Shown: positions 53,252-62,341, counted from the first letter of the stretch. The stretch is 64,000 nt of DNA from Candidatus Thermochlorobacteriaceae bacterium (GCA_029263855.1 JAJUFC010000001.1:1-64000); one strand, 5' to 3'. Program-made: numbers and translations. Notes: generated by a model from the sequence alone, not told the origin.

Positions 53252-54445
53252 TTACTTCTCGTTGAGCGCGGCAATGCCGGGCAAAATTTTTCCTTCGAGA
53301 AATTCCAAACTTGCGCCGCCACCGGTTGAAACGTGTGTAACGGCTTTTTCAAGTCCTGCTTTAACAATCGCAGAGGCACTGTCGCCGCCGCCGATGACCG
53401 TCGTCGCGCCGTTCTTCGTGGCTTCAGCAAGGGCTTTGGCAATTTCAAATGTGCCAACGGCGAATTTCTCCATTTCAAAAACGCCCATCGGTCCGTTCCA
53501 AACAATCGTCTTTGCGTTCAAAATTTCTTGGCGATAGGTTTTAATCGTTTCTGCACCAATATCCAAGCCAAGCCAATCGTCTTCAATCGCGTTGATGCTA
53601 ACGGTTTTCGCGTTGGCATCTTTCTCAAATTTATCGGCAATGACAACATCAGCTGGCAGAAGAAGTTTCACCTTTCGCGATTGAGCCTTGTCCATAATTG
53701 TTTTTGCAAGATCGAGTTTATCGTCTTCGACGAGCGACTTTCCGACCGTCAATCCTTGTGCTTTGAAAAAGGTAAAAATCATCGCGCCGCCAACGAGAAC
53801 AGCATCAACCTTCTCAAGCAACTTTTCTAACACGTCAATTTTGCCCGAAATTTTCGCGCCGCCCAAAATCGCAACGAAAGGACGTTGTGGATTTGCTGTT
53901 GCTTCGCCCAAGTATTTAAGTTCTTTTTCAATCAAAAATCCTGCAACGGCGGTTTGAATAAACTTCGTAACGCCTTCGGTTGAAGCGTGGGCGCGGTGTG
54001 CTGTGCCAAACGCATCATTGACATACACATCGCCAAGCGAAGCGAGTTTCTTTGCAAATTCAGCATCGTTGGCTTCTTCTTCTTTGTAGAATCGGACGTT
54101 TTCTAAAAGCAACACTTCGCCGTTTTGAAGTTTGCTCACGGCGGTTTCGGCTTCTGCGCCGATACAATCTGACGCAAAGTGAACAGGTTTTCCGAGCAAT
54201 TCTGAAAGACGCTGGGCAACGGGTGCGAGTGAAAATTCGGGCGACTTGCCTTTCGGTCTGCCTAGGTGCGACATTAAAATTACTTTGCCGCCTTGTGAAA
54301 GAAGATGCTCAATGGTAGGAAGTGATTCACGAATGCGCGTATCGTCCTCGACATTTTTTGCTTTGTCGATCGGGACGTTGAAGTCGACGCGCACCAGCAC
54401 GCGCTTGCCCGAAACAGAAATATCGCGAATGGTTTTCTTTTTCAT
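53252..54445 (-). CDS. pgk: Phosphoglycerate kinase
   Basis: A 397-residue Pgk catalysing 1,3-bisphosphoglycerate + ADP to 3-phosphoglycerate + ATP, or the reverse in carbon fixation or gluconeogenesis. Motifs are complete: [13 protein letters not shown] at the start, [49 protein letters not shown], and GGGDSASAI with [13 protein letters not shown] near the end. Length is normal. It is 33 nt downstream of the large lipoprotein gene on the same strand. Confidence 0.97.
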   Translation of the reverse strand: MKKKTIRDISVSGKRVLVRVDFNVPIDKAKNVEDDTRIRESLPTIEHLLSQGGKVILMSHLGRPKGKSPEFSLAPVAQRLSELLGKPVHFASDCIGAEAETAVSKLQNGEVLLLENVRFYKEEEANDAEFAKKLASLGDVYVNDAFGTAHRAHASTEGVTKFIQTAVAGFLIEKELKYLGEATANPQRPFVAILGGAKISGKIDVLEKLLEKVDAVLVGGAMIFTFFKAQGLTVGKSLVEDDKLDLAKTIMDKAQSRKVKLLLPADVVIADKFEKDANAKTVSINAIEDDWLGLDIGAETIKTYRQEILNAKTIVWNGPMGVFEMEKFAVGTFEIAKALAEATKNGATTVIGGGDSASAIVKAGLEKAVTHVSTGGGASLEFLEGKILPGIAALNEK

Positions 54446-54478
54446 TTTTTACTGCAAGTTAAAGTATGAATGAAATGT

Positions 54479-56056
54479 TTAGTTGCCGATGCGATAAACA
54501 ACCTCGCCTGTGCCACGCAGGCGAATGGTATCACGACTTCGCAAGATAACGCGACGCGGCGTCGGTGTTTTGGTGTTAATGAAAATTTGATTGAACACGA
54601 ACTTGGTTTGCTTCAACAGACGCAATTCCTCAGGTGTGAAGTCGAAGCGAGAAGTGCTCACGGCAACGCCATTGCTGAAGCCTGTATTGGGATTGATTGG
54701 CGCAGAGGCAAAGCGCAATTTTGTGGTGTCGCCTGTGCGTGGAAACGTGAACGGATTTCCATTGGCTAAACGCAAGGGCTGACGATTAGCATCAAGAAAG
54801 AAAATTTTGCCTTCGCTGTTGAGTGGAAGTTCGCTTTCGGCGCGAAGGTTCAAGGCAAGTTTCTCAAAGTTATCTGTATTGATTTCTTCGTTAAGATCGG
54901 AAGAGTCGCTGGCGGCAAGCGTATCGATCGAAAAGCGTAAGGGAATTTTAAGTTCAAAATCTAATGCCGCCGTGCTGGTGTCGAAGGCTGAACCTGTGAG
55001 CCGACGTGGGTTAGCGATGACCGTGCCATCGACGAAAATGGTTCTCGGTAGACGCAAGATCACAGGAAGGGCGTTGCTGTTGTTTTTATCGAGCTCAATG
55101 CGGACGGAATCGGGGCGCGGTGCTCCGATTGGCGTAGCCGGAATAAAGCGAACCACATTGCGCCCTTGCTCCAAAATCAGTAGGGTGTCGTTGGTGCGCG
55201 TGTTAACCGAGCGGAAAATTGGTTTGACCGTATCTTCAACGTTGAAGAAGTTAAAAAGCGTGAGCGAGAGAGTCGGGTCAGCATCGCCTGCAACCGTGTC
55301 AATCGAGTTGAAGGCGTTGATGTCAATCGGTTCGACGACAATATCATACTCGGCAGGGCGATTCGTTTCGACGTTCCAAATCACCCCTTTGACGTATCGA
55401 GCAACGAAACTATCGGAAACAACCGTTACGCGCAGGTTGATGGCGTTGCCTGCCGTAAGTGTGGTGCTAACGGAGAACGGCACATTGATTCGGTCGGGCG
55501 AAGTAATGCGGAAATTTTCAAGTGATGGCGATGCAACTGTAACGCTTGCGTTGCCGGCAAACGGCGTAGAGAGCGACAGGGCTTGGTTGTTCGCAGAATT
55601 ACGAATGGTCGGAAAGGTAACGGTAAGTGTGCCGCTGGACGCATTGAGGTTTTCAACCGTCAGGCGTTGCGTGCCGCGTTTGAGAATAACCGTGTCGATG
55701 CGTTCAACTTTTCCGCCCGTGATTTTCAAAGAATCGTTACGCACCACAGGCGTGCCGACTGTAACGGAAGTTTGCTGAATGTTCAGCGTGCGAGAGAGTG
55801 TTACACGAAGCGAATCGCGAATGTCGACTAATTGCTTGTAGCGTTTGGTGAAGATGTAATCGACTGTGCCTTGTGAAGAAACAACCAGATTCTGGTCACG
55901 CGCCTCTTCAATCAGTTGCTCGACAGTGTAGGTCGTATTGACAAGTGGAAGGCGGTTATTTGTCAGCCAAGTCGGTGAGGCGGGTTCTTCAATGCAACTT
56001 CCTAAAAAAACAGCGAGCAGTAAAAGTGTGGATAGGGATAAGTATTTTCGGCGCAT
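54479..56056 (-). CDS. Large lipoprotein of unknown function, beta-rich
   Basis: A 525-residue lipoprotein. The signal peptide (MRRKYLSLSTLLLLAVF) ends in the lipobox LGSC. The body is a string of beta-strand-like segments rich in Asn, Thr and Asp (TVEQLIEEARDQNLVVSSQG, FSIDTLAASDSSDLNEEINTDN, RVILRSRDTIRLRGTG), without cysteine pairs or an enzyme motif. It is likely anchored in the outer membrane, perhaps as a surface or assembly protein. I start at 56056 because a start at 56101 would bury the signal peptide. It precedes pgk by 33 nt. Confidence 0.65.
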   Translation of the reverse strand: MRRKYLSLSTLLLLAVFLGSCIEEPASPTWLTNNRLPLVNTTYTVEQLIEEARDQNLVVSSQGTVDYIFTKRYKQLVDIRDSLRVTLSRTLNIQQTSVTVGTPVVRNDSLKITGGKVERIDTVILKRGTQRLTVENLNASSGTLTVTFPTIRNSANNQALSLSTPFAGNASVTVASPSLENFRITSPDRINVPFSVSTTLTAGNAINLRVTVVSDSFVARYVKGVIWNVETNRPAEYDIVVEPIDINAFNSIDTVAGDADPTLSLTLFNFFNVEDTVKPIFRSVNTRTNDTLLILEQGRNVVRFIPATPIGAPRPDSVRIELDKNNSNALPVILRLPRTIFVDGTVIANPRRLTGSAFDTSTAALDFELKIPLRFSIDTLAASDSSDLNEEINTDNFEKLALNLRAESELPLNSEGKIFFLDANRQPLRLANGNPFTFPRTGDTTKLRFASAPINPNTGFSNGVAVSTSRFDFTPEELRLLKQTKFVFNQIFINTKTPTPRRVILRSRDTIRLRGTGEVVYRIGN

Positions 56057-56123
56057 CGGCGATGAATTTTTCGTTGAAAACAGATGAAGCAAAGTAACCA
56101 TTTTTTTGCAAAAAAACTTTTAG

Positions 56124-56597
56124 ATGAGTTCTTACAAAGGTCATCTTTTTGGCGGCATCTTGTTCTACATTCCCTTTGCCTTCTTGCTGGGAATCCTCTT
56201 TGATTACGATGCCCTGCCAACTTGGCAATACGCGCTGCAACTTGTCATCTTGTTCGGAATCACACTGCTTTTCGCGCTCTTTCCTGATGTGGATATTAAG
56301 AGCAAAGGGCAGAAGATTTTTTACTGGATATTTCTTGTCCTTGACCTTGTGCTCATCATGCGCGGCTTGTGGCGCGAGGCGGCGTTTCTCGGTCTCTTTG
56401 CGATGACCCCGCTCATCTCAAAACATCGCGGTTGGACGCACTCGCTTTGGGCGGCGTTTCTCATTCCTCTGCCGTTCATCGTTCTGCCAATGTGGTATGC
56501 GAAGGCGCACTGGACGACGGGCGCGCCCTATTACCTTGCCGCCGTGACGGGCAATTTGAGCCATCGCTTTATGGACGGAATTTTCTTCGGACGATAG
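56124..56597 (+). CDS. YdjM-like membrane-bound metal-dependent hydrolase family protein
   Basis: A 157-residue integral membrane protein with about four helices. The N-terminal SSYKGHLFGG carries the first histidine, LFPDVDIKSKGQ the acidic site, and HRGWTHSLWA the HxxxTHS motif; GNLSHRFMDG adds another HxxxD. These polar residues inside the membrane define the YdjM/DUF457-like putative metal-dependent hydrolases. The activity is not known for this group. It is divergent from the lipoprotein gene and convergent with bchX (8 nt between stops). Confidence 0.75.
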   Translation: MSSYKGHLFGGILFYIPFAFLLGILFDYDALPTWQYALQLVILFGITLLFALFPDVDIKSKGQKIFYWIFLVLDLVLIMRGLWREAAFLGLFAMTPLISKHRGWTHSLWAAFLIPLPFIVLPMWYAKAHWTTGAPYYLAAVTGNLSHRFMDGIFFGR

Positions 56598-56605
56598 CCA
56601 CGCCC

Positions 56606-57910
56606 TCAATCGACTTGAAAGAATAGTTCTTTGAGATGCATGCGTGCCGAAGAGAGATAAGACTCGATTTCCGACACTTCCAATTGCTTTTCAATCGCGA
56701 TTTCATCGAGCGTTTTCTTCTTGATTTCCGACAGGGTAATTAACTCGCGCTCAATGCGTGGCAATTTTGAAATGCAGTGAAGCAGTCGCTCGTGGTCGTT
56801 CAGAATTGGCTTTGTAGCCGCAGTTTCTTTCTGTCGCTGGTCGGCAGTGCGCACCTCTTTTTTCACAAACTCATCTTGTTCGGGAAGCGTCTCGGCGTTT
56901 GAACCGATTGCGATTTTATCGCCAAGTTTATTTTGTTCATTTGGCAAGGCGATTTGAATCGGCTTTTGGAAGCCGTTGGCGATGAAAGATTCTTTTTCCA
57001 ATTTTTCTTTGATGAGCGATGTGCCGTCGAGGTCGAGATTTTTCTGGAGGCGTAAATCGGCAAGGTGAGCGGGTTCGGGTTTGCGTGAGCTGACTTCGCC
57101 GAAAAGGCTCATAAATTCATCGTAGTTCAGCCCGCGTGCTTCGCAGTAGGGAATTTCGCGATTCCAAATTTTCGTGCAGAGGTCGTCGAACTTCGCTTTG
57201 ATTTCGGGAATGCGAATGGCTAAATCAAAACTATCGGCTTTATCGCGTGCTTGGGAGTGGTAGGGCAATTTCATGATGATGTTAATGCCTGCCGCTTCGG
57301 CGTAGCGTTCGGCGATGCCACTGCCGTCGTCGCGATTGACGATTAAGCCCAAGAGCCGTGTGTGTCCGCCAACGGTTTTGAAGTGATTATTAGCAATGCA
57401 AATGTTGTTCGCCGCAAAAATCGATTGGCGGTCGTTAGAGACAACGAGAATGACTTCTTCGCACAAAGAGCGCGCCAGCGGCGTGGCGAATCCGCCGCAA
57501 ACCACATCGCCGAGAAAATCCATCAGCACCACGTCTAAATCCCATTTGAAGAGTCCTAATTTTTCAAGCACATCGAAGCCAGAGATAATGCCTCTGCCGC
57601 CGCAGCCGCGTCCGACTTCGGGTCCGCCGAGTTCAATGCCGAATATCTCGCCCGAAATGTCGGGAAAGTGTTTTTTGAAAACGATGTCTTCAATTTGAAC
57701 TTTCTCGTGCTTCGCCGTTTTTTCGCCGAAGACTTCGGTAACGGTCGGGAGCGACAAGCCGCCAAAAAGTGTGGTGGTGCTATCGTGCTTTGGGTCGCAA
57801 CCGAGTTGCAGAACGCGCTTGCCCATAGAGGCGAAGGCGGCAGTCATGTTGGTGGTGGTGAAACTCTTTCCGATTCCGCCTTTACCGTAAATTGCGATGG
57901 TGCGTGGCAT
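56606..57910 (-). CDS. bchX: Chlorophyllide a reductase iron protein BchX with a sigma-70 region 4-like C-terminal extension
   Basis: A 434-residue protein. Residues 1-275 are the NifH-like ATPase of chlorophyllide a reductase, which passes electrons to BchYZ to reduce the C7-C8 bond. The P-loop GKGGIGKS is at 9-16, the [4Fe-4S] cysteines of the dimer are C103 (GRGCGGRG) and C138 (VVCGGF), and GGPEVGRG and FLGDVVCGG mark BchX rather than BchL or NifH. After a polar linker (~275-370), residues 373-430 read in frame as a sigma-70 region 4-like helix-turn-helix: LHCISKLPRIERELITL, TLDEIAIEKQLEVSEIES, YLSSARMHLKELF. That extension is not part of the BchX core. bchC and bchF lie upstream; bchY and bchZ are not in the window. 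Confidence 0.93.
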   Translation of the reverse strand: MPRTIAIYGKGGIGKSFTTTNMTAAFASMGKRVLQLGCDPKHDSTTTLFGGLSLPTVTEVFGEKTAKHEKVQIEDIVFKKHFPDISGEIFGIELGGPEVGRGCGGRGIISGFDVLEKLGLFKWDLDVVLMDFLGDVVCGGFATPLARSLCEEVILVVSNDRQSIFAANNICIANNHFKTVGGHTRLLGLIVNRDDGSGIAERYAEAAGINIIMKLPYHSQARDKADSFDLAIRIPEIKAKFDDLCTKIWNREIPYCEARGLNYDEFMSLFGEVSSRKPEPAHLADLRLQKNLDLDGTSLIKEKLEKESFIANGFQKPIQIALPNEQNKLGDKIAIGSNAETLPEQDEFVKKEVRTADQRQKETAATKPILNDHERLLHCISKLPRIERELITLSEIKKKTLDEIAIEKQLEVSEIESYLSSARMHLKELFFQVD

Positions 57911-57912
57911 AG

Positions 57913-57933
57913 TAGGTTGTAGGTTGTAGGTTG
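57913..57933. repeat. bchX: Triple heptamer in the bchX leader
   Basis: On the minus strand CAACCTA is repeated three times, ending 2 nt before the bchX ATG. It occupies the place of the ribosome-binding site, and no Shine-Dalgarno sequence is visible there. Confidence 0.85.
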
Positions 57934-57955
57934 CAGTGCGGCGTTTATGAGATAT

Positions 57956-58315
57956 TTATGAAATACTGCGAAGCTTCTTCAGCATTGAAAACAGCATTTT
58001 TTGAATTTCAGTCAAATGCGATTGCAAACCCTCCATCTCTTCGTTAGACAGAACACCAAGCGCGCGACATAGCAAGAGATAGTTTTCAAGTTCAGAGGCG
58101 GAGCCTTTGGCAATCTGCAAAAAATGCGCGTAATCCTTCGTCGTCTCTCTTCCGCATCCTTCGGAGATATTCGCGCTGATTGAAACCGATGCGCGTCTCA
58201 TTTGACTTGCAAGACCATAGAGTTCTTCTTTCGGGAAGAGAGCCGTGCGCTTATACACTCGAATCGCGAGTTCGTGGGCTTTCTGCCAAACAATCAGGTT
58301 CTTGAAATCTTGCAT
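57956..58315 (-). CDS. Four-helix-bundle protein (23S rRNA intervening-sequence family)
   Basis: A 119-residue helical protein of the four-helix-bundle family first found in 23S rRNA intervening sequences. It shows FKNLIVWQKAHELAIRVYK, FPKEELYGLASQMRRASVSISANISEGCGR and ELENYLLLCRALGVLS. The family is widespread and of unknown function, possibly nucleic-acid or protein binding. The ATG at 58315 has GGAG seven nt upstream, while 58333 lacks it. It lies between bchC (73 nt) and bchX (45 nt) on the same strand, an unusual place inside a pigment cluster. Confidence 0.88.
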   Translation of the reverse strand: MQDFKNLIVWQKAHELAIRVYKRTALFPKEELYGLASQMRRASVSISANISEGCGRETTKDYAHFLQIAKGSASELENYLLLCRALGVLSNEEMEGLQSHLTEIQKMLFSMLKKLRSIS

Positions 58316-58388
58316 AAGAACTCTCCGTTTCAACTCTTCAAGTTTTTCGCGGCTCTAACCTTCAACCTTCTCCCTGCGACCTAATCGT

Positions 58389-59354
58389 CTAATCTTCCTT
58401 CCAGTTCAAAACCATTTTCAGGCAATTCGGGTCGTTGAACGCCGTGTGATAAGATTGCTCAATCCCGTTAAATGCGGAACTTTGATGCGTAAAAATTTTT
58501 CTTACATTGATTTTTTCGCGAGCGATAAGGTCGCGCGTGCGTTCTAAATCGCCCATACGCCACTGCTTTGCCGCAATGAAGGTGAGTTCTTTCATAAACG
58601 CAAGGTGATAAGGCAAATCAATGCGCTGGTAAAAGCCTGCTAAAATGACTTTGGCGTTCATGGTCAAGTGCGGGAAACTTTGCTCAATGGCTTTCATTGA
58701 GCCGGTGCAATCAATTACCACATCACAGAGCAACCCTGAAAGGACATCGTTCAGGTTCTGTTCATCGGGTTTGACGCGGATATTGGCGCTGGATTGTGCA
58801 AGTCGCTCGGCGTTCAAATCGGTTACGACAACGAGTTCCGCACCGAAGTGTTTGGCGAGTTCGGCGACGAGCAAGCCGACCGCGCCTTGCCCCAAGACGA
58901 GAACTTTTTTGCGCGAGACTTCCGCAAGATCGACCGCATGAAGTGCCGTCGAGCCGAGTGGCAACGCTAATCCGAGTGAGACATCAGGAATGTTATCGAC
59001 GCGAATGGTTTTGTGAAATGGCGAGACAATGTGCGACGACGCGCCACCCCATGCCGCATTGACGCCAATGTAACCAAGTGAGCCCGACACATAAACAAAC
59101 GTATTCAACGCCGAGTCAGGCACATTCTCACCTTTCTGAACAATCTTTCCGACCGTTTCATACCCCGGAATTACAGGATACGAGGTCATCTGCATAGGGG
59201 GCAATTTGCCCTGAAAGAGCATTTTCTCGGTGCCTGCACTGATGCTCGTCCAATAGGTTTCTATCAAAACATCGTCCGAACCCATCTCGCGCAACTCCAC
59301 ATCGCGCAGTTCCAAGCGTTCGGGCGCGTAAAAGACAATCGCTGTTGACTTCAT
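58389..59354 (-). CDS. bchC: Bacteriochlorophyllide a dehydrogenase BchC
   Basis: A 321-residue medium-chain dehydrogenase that oxidises the 3-hydroxyethyl group to the 3-acetyl group of bacteriochlorophyllide a. Family features are VFYAPERLELRDVELRE, TYWTSISAGTEKMLFQGKLPP, the conserved YPVIPGYETVGKIV, and a Rossmann motif GQGAVGLLVAELAKHFGA. The catalytic-zinc cysteines of true alcohol dehydrogenases are absent, as is normal for BchC. It lies 41 nt after bchF, whose product makes its substrate. Confidence 0.92.
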   Translation of the reverse strand: MKSTAIVFYAPERLELRDVELREMGSDDVLIETYWTSISAGTEKMLFQGKLPPMQMTSYPVIPGYETVGKIVQKGENVPDSALNTFVYVSGSLGYIGVNAAWGGASSHIVSPFHKTIRVDNIPDVSLGLALPLGSTALHAVDLAEVSRKKVLVLGQGAVGLLVAELAKHFGAELVVVTDLNAERLAQSSANIRVKPDEQNLNDVLSGLLCDVVIDCTGSMKAIEQSFPHLTMNAKVILAGFYQRIDLPYHLAFMKELTFIAAKQWRMGDLERTRDLIAREKINVRKIFTHQSSAFNGIEQSYHTAFNDPNCLKMVLNWKED

Positions 59355-59395
59355 ACAAAAAACTGCTTAACAATTAACGAAAATTCTGAACCCAC

Positions 59396-59869
59396 TCACA
59401 CCGAAATGCCCTGCGCTTTCAAACGTTTTTCGTTGCGCTTTTCAAGCCAAATTCGAGCCAAGTATTGAATCGCGTTCAATACATAACTCAAATACGCCGC
59501 AAAGGCGCACCAAATCAAGACCTCGTAAGAAAAGTGCAGGAGAGCGAAAATGAAATAAAGGAAGTGAATCGCCATTGCAATCGTGCTTCCGACATCTTCC
59601 CAAAAAAATTCAGGCGAATAAACCCACATGCCGAAAACTTCCTTCTCAAAAAAAGCCCCCGTCACGAAAAGCACAATGAAGAAAAGCGTTTTAACGGCAA
59701 TGGCGTAAGTAACAATTTGGAAATTTTCAATCGTGCCGATGTAGTGCAAGTAGGTGAGGATAAACCCAACGATAAAGACGACAAATTGAATGGGTGCGAG
59801 TATGATTTGAACCTTCGTCCAAATCGAGCGATTGCGGATACGCAACTGTTCGGGCGTATAGCGCGGCAT
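59396..59869 (-). CDS. bchF: 3-vinyl (bacterio)chlorophyllide hydratase BchF
   Basis: A 157-residue membrane protein with four hydrophobic segments. It starts MPRYTPEQLRIRNRSIWTKVQIILAPIQF, as in BchF, and has the family motif SPEFFWEDVGS in the middle and AAYLSYVLNAIQYLARIWL near the end. It hydrates the 3-vinyl group to 3-hydroxyethyl, the step before BchC. BchV is a paralogue used for bacteriochlorophyll c, d or e; the bchC and bchX neighbours favour BchF. A strong ribosome site AAAAGGAG precedes the ATG. An MFS gene lies 106 nt upstream on the same strand. Confidence 0.9.
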   Translation of the reverse strand: MPRYTPEQLRIRNRSIWTKVQIILAPIQFVVFIVGFILTYLHYIGTIENFQIVTYAIAVKTLFFIVLFVTGAFFEKEVFGMWVYSPEFFWEDVGSTIAMAIHFLYFIFALLHFSYEVLIWCAFAAYLSYVLNAIQYLARIWLEKRNEKRLKAQGISV

Positions 59870-59975
59870 AGTTATGTCTCCTTTTTTACTTCCAATACTT
59901 CCAAAAACTTCTGAAAACCATTACGAATAATCTAATGAAAAACGGTAGCGATTACAAGTTTCGTGCAATGCCTAC

Positions 59976-61229
59976 TCAACGCCGATACAGCCGATAACGC
60001 GCAAGCAAAACGACTGATAGCAACCCCAATCCATTTATGGCTAAGGCAACTTGCACGCCGAAATGCTCAACCATTATACCCGTGATAAGACTGCCGATTG
60101 GCGCGCCACCACGAAACGCGAGCGCGTAAATGCTCACGGCTCTGCCGCGCAAGGTATCGGCAACGGCGGTTTGCAAAATCGTATTGCCAATCACATTGCT
60201 ACTAACGAAAGTCAGTCCTGCAAGAAACAAGAGGCAAAGTGAGAGTGCGTAGTAAGGCGAGAGCGCGACAAGTGAAATGAGAATCGCAAGTGAAGATGCC
60301 GTTGCAACAACGGTTTTCGGACGAATCCAGTGTGGCTGAAGCGATGAAACCAAAATCGCTCCCAAAACCGCGCCAAGCCCAAACGACGAGAGCGCGAAAC
60401 TAAACCCCTGCGCGCCAACGTTCAGCCCGTCTTTGGCGAGCACGGCGATAAAAGCAAGAAGCGGCGCACCAAAAAAACTAATCCCAAACACAATCGTGAT
60501 AATGGCGACAAGTTCCCGACGCGCAAACACGGCTTCAAAGCCCTCGCGAATTTGCGCGACGATTGAACCCATTGAAAACACCGTGTCGGAAGGTTGAGAG
60601 GAAGGCGCGAAAAGAAGCACGATGAACATCGCAACAAACGACAGCGCGTTCAATCCAAAACACCACGCAACCCCCAGCGACGCAAGGAGCACACCGCCAA
60701 TCACAGGACCAATTAAGCGCGAAAGGTTGAATTGCATCGAGTTGAGTGCAACCGCATTGGCTAAATGCGTGCGACCCACAATCTCGGGAACAAACGAAAG
60801 ATAAGCGGGCGTGGAAAAGGCTTGCATACAGCCCACCACAAACGACAAGAGCAAAATGATTGAAACGCGAATCTCTCCGAGTAAAATCAAAACGCTAATC
60901 GCAAGGGCGGCGGAAAATTGAACCACTTGCGAGAGCATTAAAATTTTGCGCTTGTCGAACCGATCGACCACCACGCCACCAACGAGCAAGAACAAGAGTA
61001 GCGGAATATCCTGCAAAAAACCGTCGAGCCCCAAAAGAAACGCCGACCCCGAAAGTTGCAAGATGAGCCAAGGCTGTGCAACCTTCTGCACCCAAGTGCC
61101 AAGGTTGGAAATGAACGAGCCTATCCAAATCCAACGATAGCGTGCAATCCTAAGTGCTGAAAAGGCGCGGGAAAAATTAAACGGAGGAGCAGTTGTTTTT
61201 TGCGGGGACGGCTGTTCAGTTTGATTCAT
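59976..61229 (-). CDS. MFS transporter (enterobactin-exporter-like MFS_3 family)
   Basis: A 417-residue inner-membrane protein with about twelve helices. FSALRIARYRWIWIGSFISNLGTWVQKVAQPWLI at the start, GGVVVDRFDKRKILMLSQ in loop 2-3, AFSTPAYLSFVPEIV and NAVALNSMQFNLSRLIGPVIGG are diagnostic of the MFS_3/EntS-like group, drug or siderophore exporters driven by the proton gradient. The substrate is unknown. It lies upstream of bchF on the same strand and could share its transcript, but such exporters are also common as stand-alone genes. Confidence 0.88.
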   Translation of the reverse strand: MNQTEQPSPQKTTAPPFNFSRAFSALRIARYRWIWIGSFISNLGTWVQKVAQPWLILQLSGSAFLLGLDGFLQDIPLLLFLLVGGVVVDRFDKRKILMLSQVVQFSAALAISVLILLGEIRVSIILLLSFVVGCMQAFSTPAYLSFVPEIVGRTHLANAVALNSMQFNLSRLIGPVIGGVLLASLGVAWCFGLNALSFVAMFIVLLFAPSSQPSDTVFSMGSIVAQIREGFEAVFARRELVAIITIVFGISFFGAPLLAFIAVLAKDGLNVGAQGFSFALSSFGLGAVLGAILVSSLQPHWIRPKTVVATASSLAILISLVALSPYYALSLCLLFLAGLTFVSSNVIGNTILQTAVADTLRGRAVSIYALAFRGGAPIGSLITGIMVEHFGVQVALAINGLGLLSVVLLARYRLYRR

Positions 61230-61269
61230 AGTTTAGGAACGGACAAAAAACGAAAATACGCTTTCGGCG

Positions 61270-61300
61270 TTTGAACTCTCAACTTCCGTGCGTAACTTCT
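61270..61300 (+). promoter_or_regulatory. Possible Bacteroidota-type promoter before the DHH gene
   Basis: TTTG (61270-61273) is followed after 19 nt by TAACTTCT (61293-61300), close to the TTTG-N19-TAnnTTTG pattern. It lies in the divergent region between the MFS gene and the DHH gene, about 90 nt before the ATG. Confidence 0.35.
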
Positions 61301-61388
61301 TTAACCTTGCCGAATCGTAACGCGAAATCGTAATGAATATGGCAAGATTCAATTTCCAAAAATCCAACCTAATCAAGGAGAAAGACGT

Positions 61389-62306
61389 ATGCGACTCCTA
61401 ACACGCTCCGACTTCGACGGTCTCGTCTGCGCCGCTTTGCTCAAAGAAGTTGAACAAATCGACGAGATTGAGTTTCACCACCCGAAAGACATGCAAGACG
61501 GCAAGGTGAAGGTAACCTCTAACGACATCATCACCAATTTGCCCTATCACCCCGACGCAGGAATGTGGTTCGACCATCACGCCAGCGAAGCCTCGCGCAA
61601 CGAGGATATGATGTTCAAAGGTCGCTTCGCCGTCGCGCCGTCTGCCGCGCGCGTCGTTTATGATTACTATGTGCTTCAAGGCAAGGGCGAAAAGTTGGCA
61701 AAGTATCAAGAACTGCTCATCGAGGTTGATAAGTCCGATTCCGCCAATCTTGAACCCGAAGACGTTACGAACCCGAAAGGTTGGATTTTGCTCTCTTACT
61801 TGATGGATCCAAGAACAGGACTGGGAAAGTCGCGCGACTACCAAATCAGCAATAAAGAACTCATGATGAAGTTGGTGGATTGGATTAACCAAAAAACGCC
61901 CGAAGAAGTCCTTAATCAGCCCGACATTAAAGAGCGCGTCGACCGTTATCGCAAAGACGAAGAAGCCTTCAAAGAAGTTCAAGCCAAACATTCCCGCCAA
62001 GACGGCAATGTGGTCATAACCGATTTTCGCGGCATTGAAGCACCTGTCGGAAATCGCTTTTTGATTTACACGCAATTCCCAACAGCGAATATCTCGATTC
62101 GAATTATGGACGGGCGCAAAGGCGAGTTTTGTGCGATTGCCGTCGGGCACAGCATTTTCAATCGCACGTCTAAAACCGATGTCGGCGCACTAATGGCGAA
62201 ATACGGCGGCGGCGGTCACAGAGGCGCAGGCACATGCCAACTGCCTTACGAGGTGGTTGATGCAAAGGTCGCCGAAATGGTTGCGACAATGAAAAAAGAG
62301 GGGTGA
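61389..62306 (+). CDS. DHH family phosphoesterase
   Basis: A 305-residue soluble protein. The N-terminal DHH domain has SDFDGLVCAALL (metal-binding D8 and D10) and the family motif WFDHHASE (DHH at 62-64). The DHHA1 domain at the C-terminus ends with GGGGHRGAGTCQLP. Enzymes of this class include nanoRNases/pAp phosphatases, c-di-AMP phosphodiesterases and pyrophosphatases. The substrate cannot be told from sequence. A good ribosome site (AAGGAG) precedes the start and a terminator follows, so it is probably a single-gene unit. Confidence 0.88.
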   Translation: MRLLTRSDFDGLVCAALLKEVEQIDEIEFHHPKDMQDGKVKVTSNDIITNLPYHPDAGMWFDHHASEASRNEDMMFKGRFAVAPSAARVVYDYYVLQGKGEKLAKYQELLIEVDKSDSANLEPEDVTNPKGWILLSYLMDPRTGLGKSRDYQISNKELMMKLVDWINQKTPEEVLNQPDIKERVDRYRKDEEAFKEVQAKHSRQDGNVVITDFRGIEAPVGNRFLIYTQFPTANISIRIMDGRKGEFCAIAVGHSIFNRTSKTDVGALMAKYGGGGHRGAGTCQLPYEVVDAKVAEMVATMKKEG

Positions 62307-62341
62307 AACTGACTGAATGAAACCCTGAATGAACTTCAATC

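Noticed and set aside
56606-57910. Identity as BchL or NifH
   Set aside because: The GKGGIGKSFT P-loop context, GRGCGGRG and FLGDVVCGG pattern and the bchC neighbour fit BchX; BchL and NifH differ at these places.
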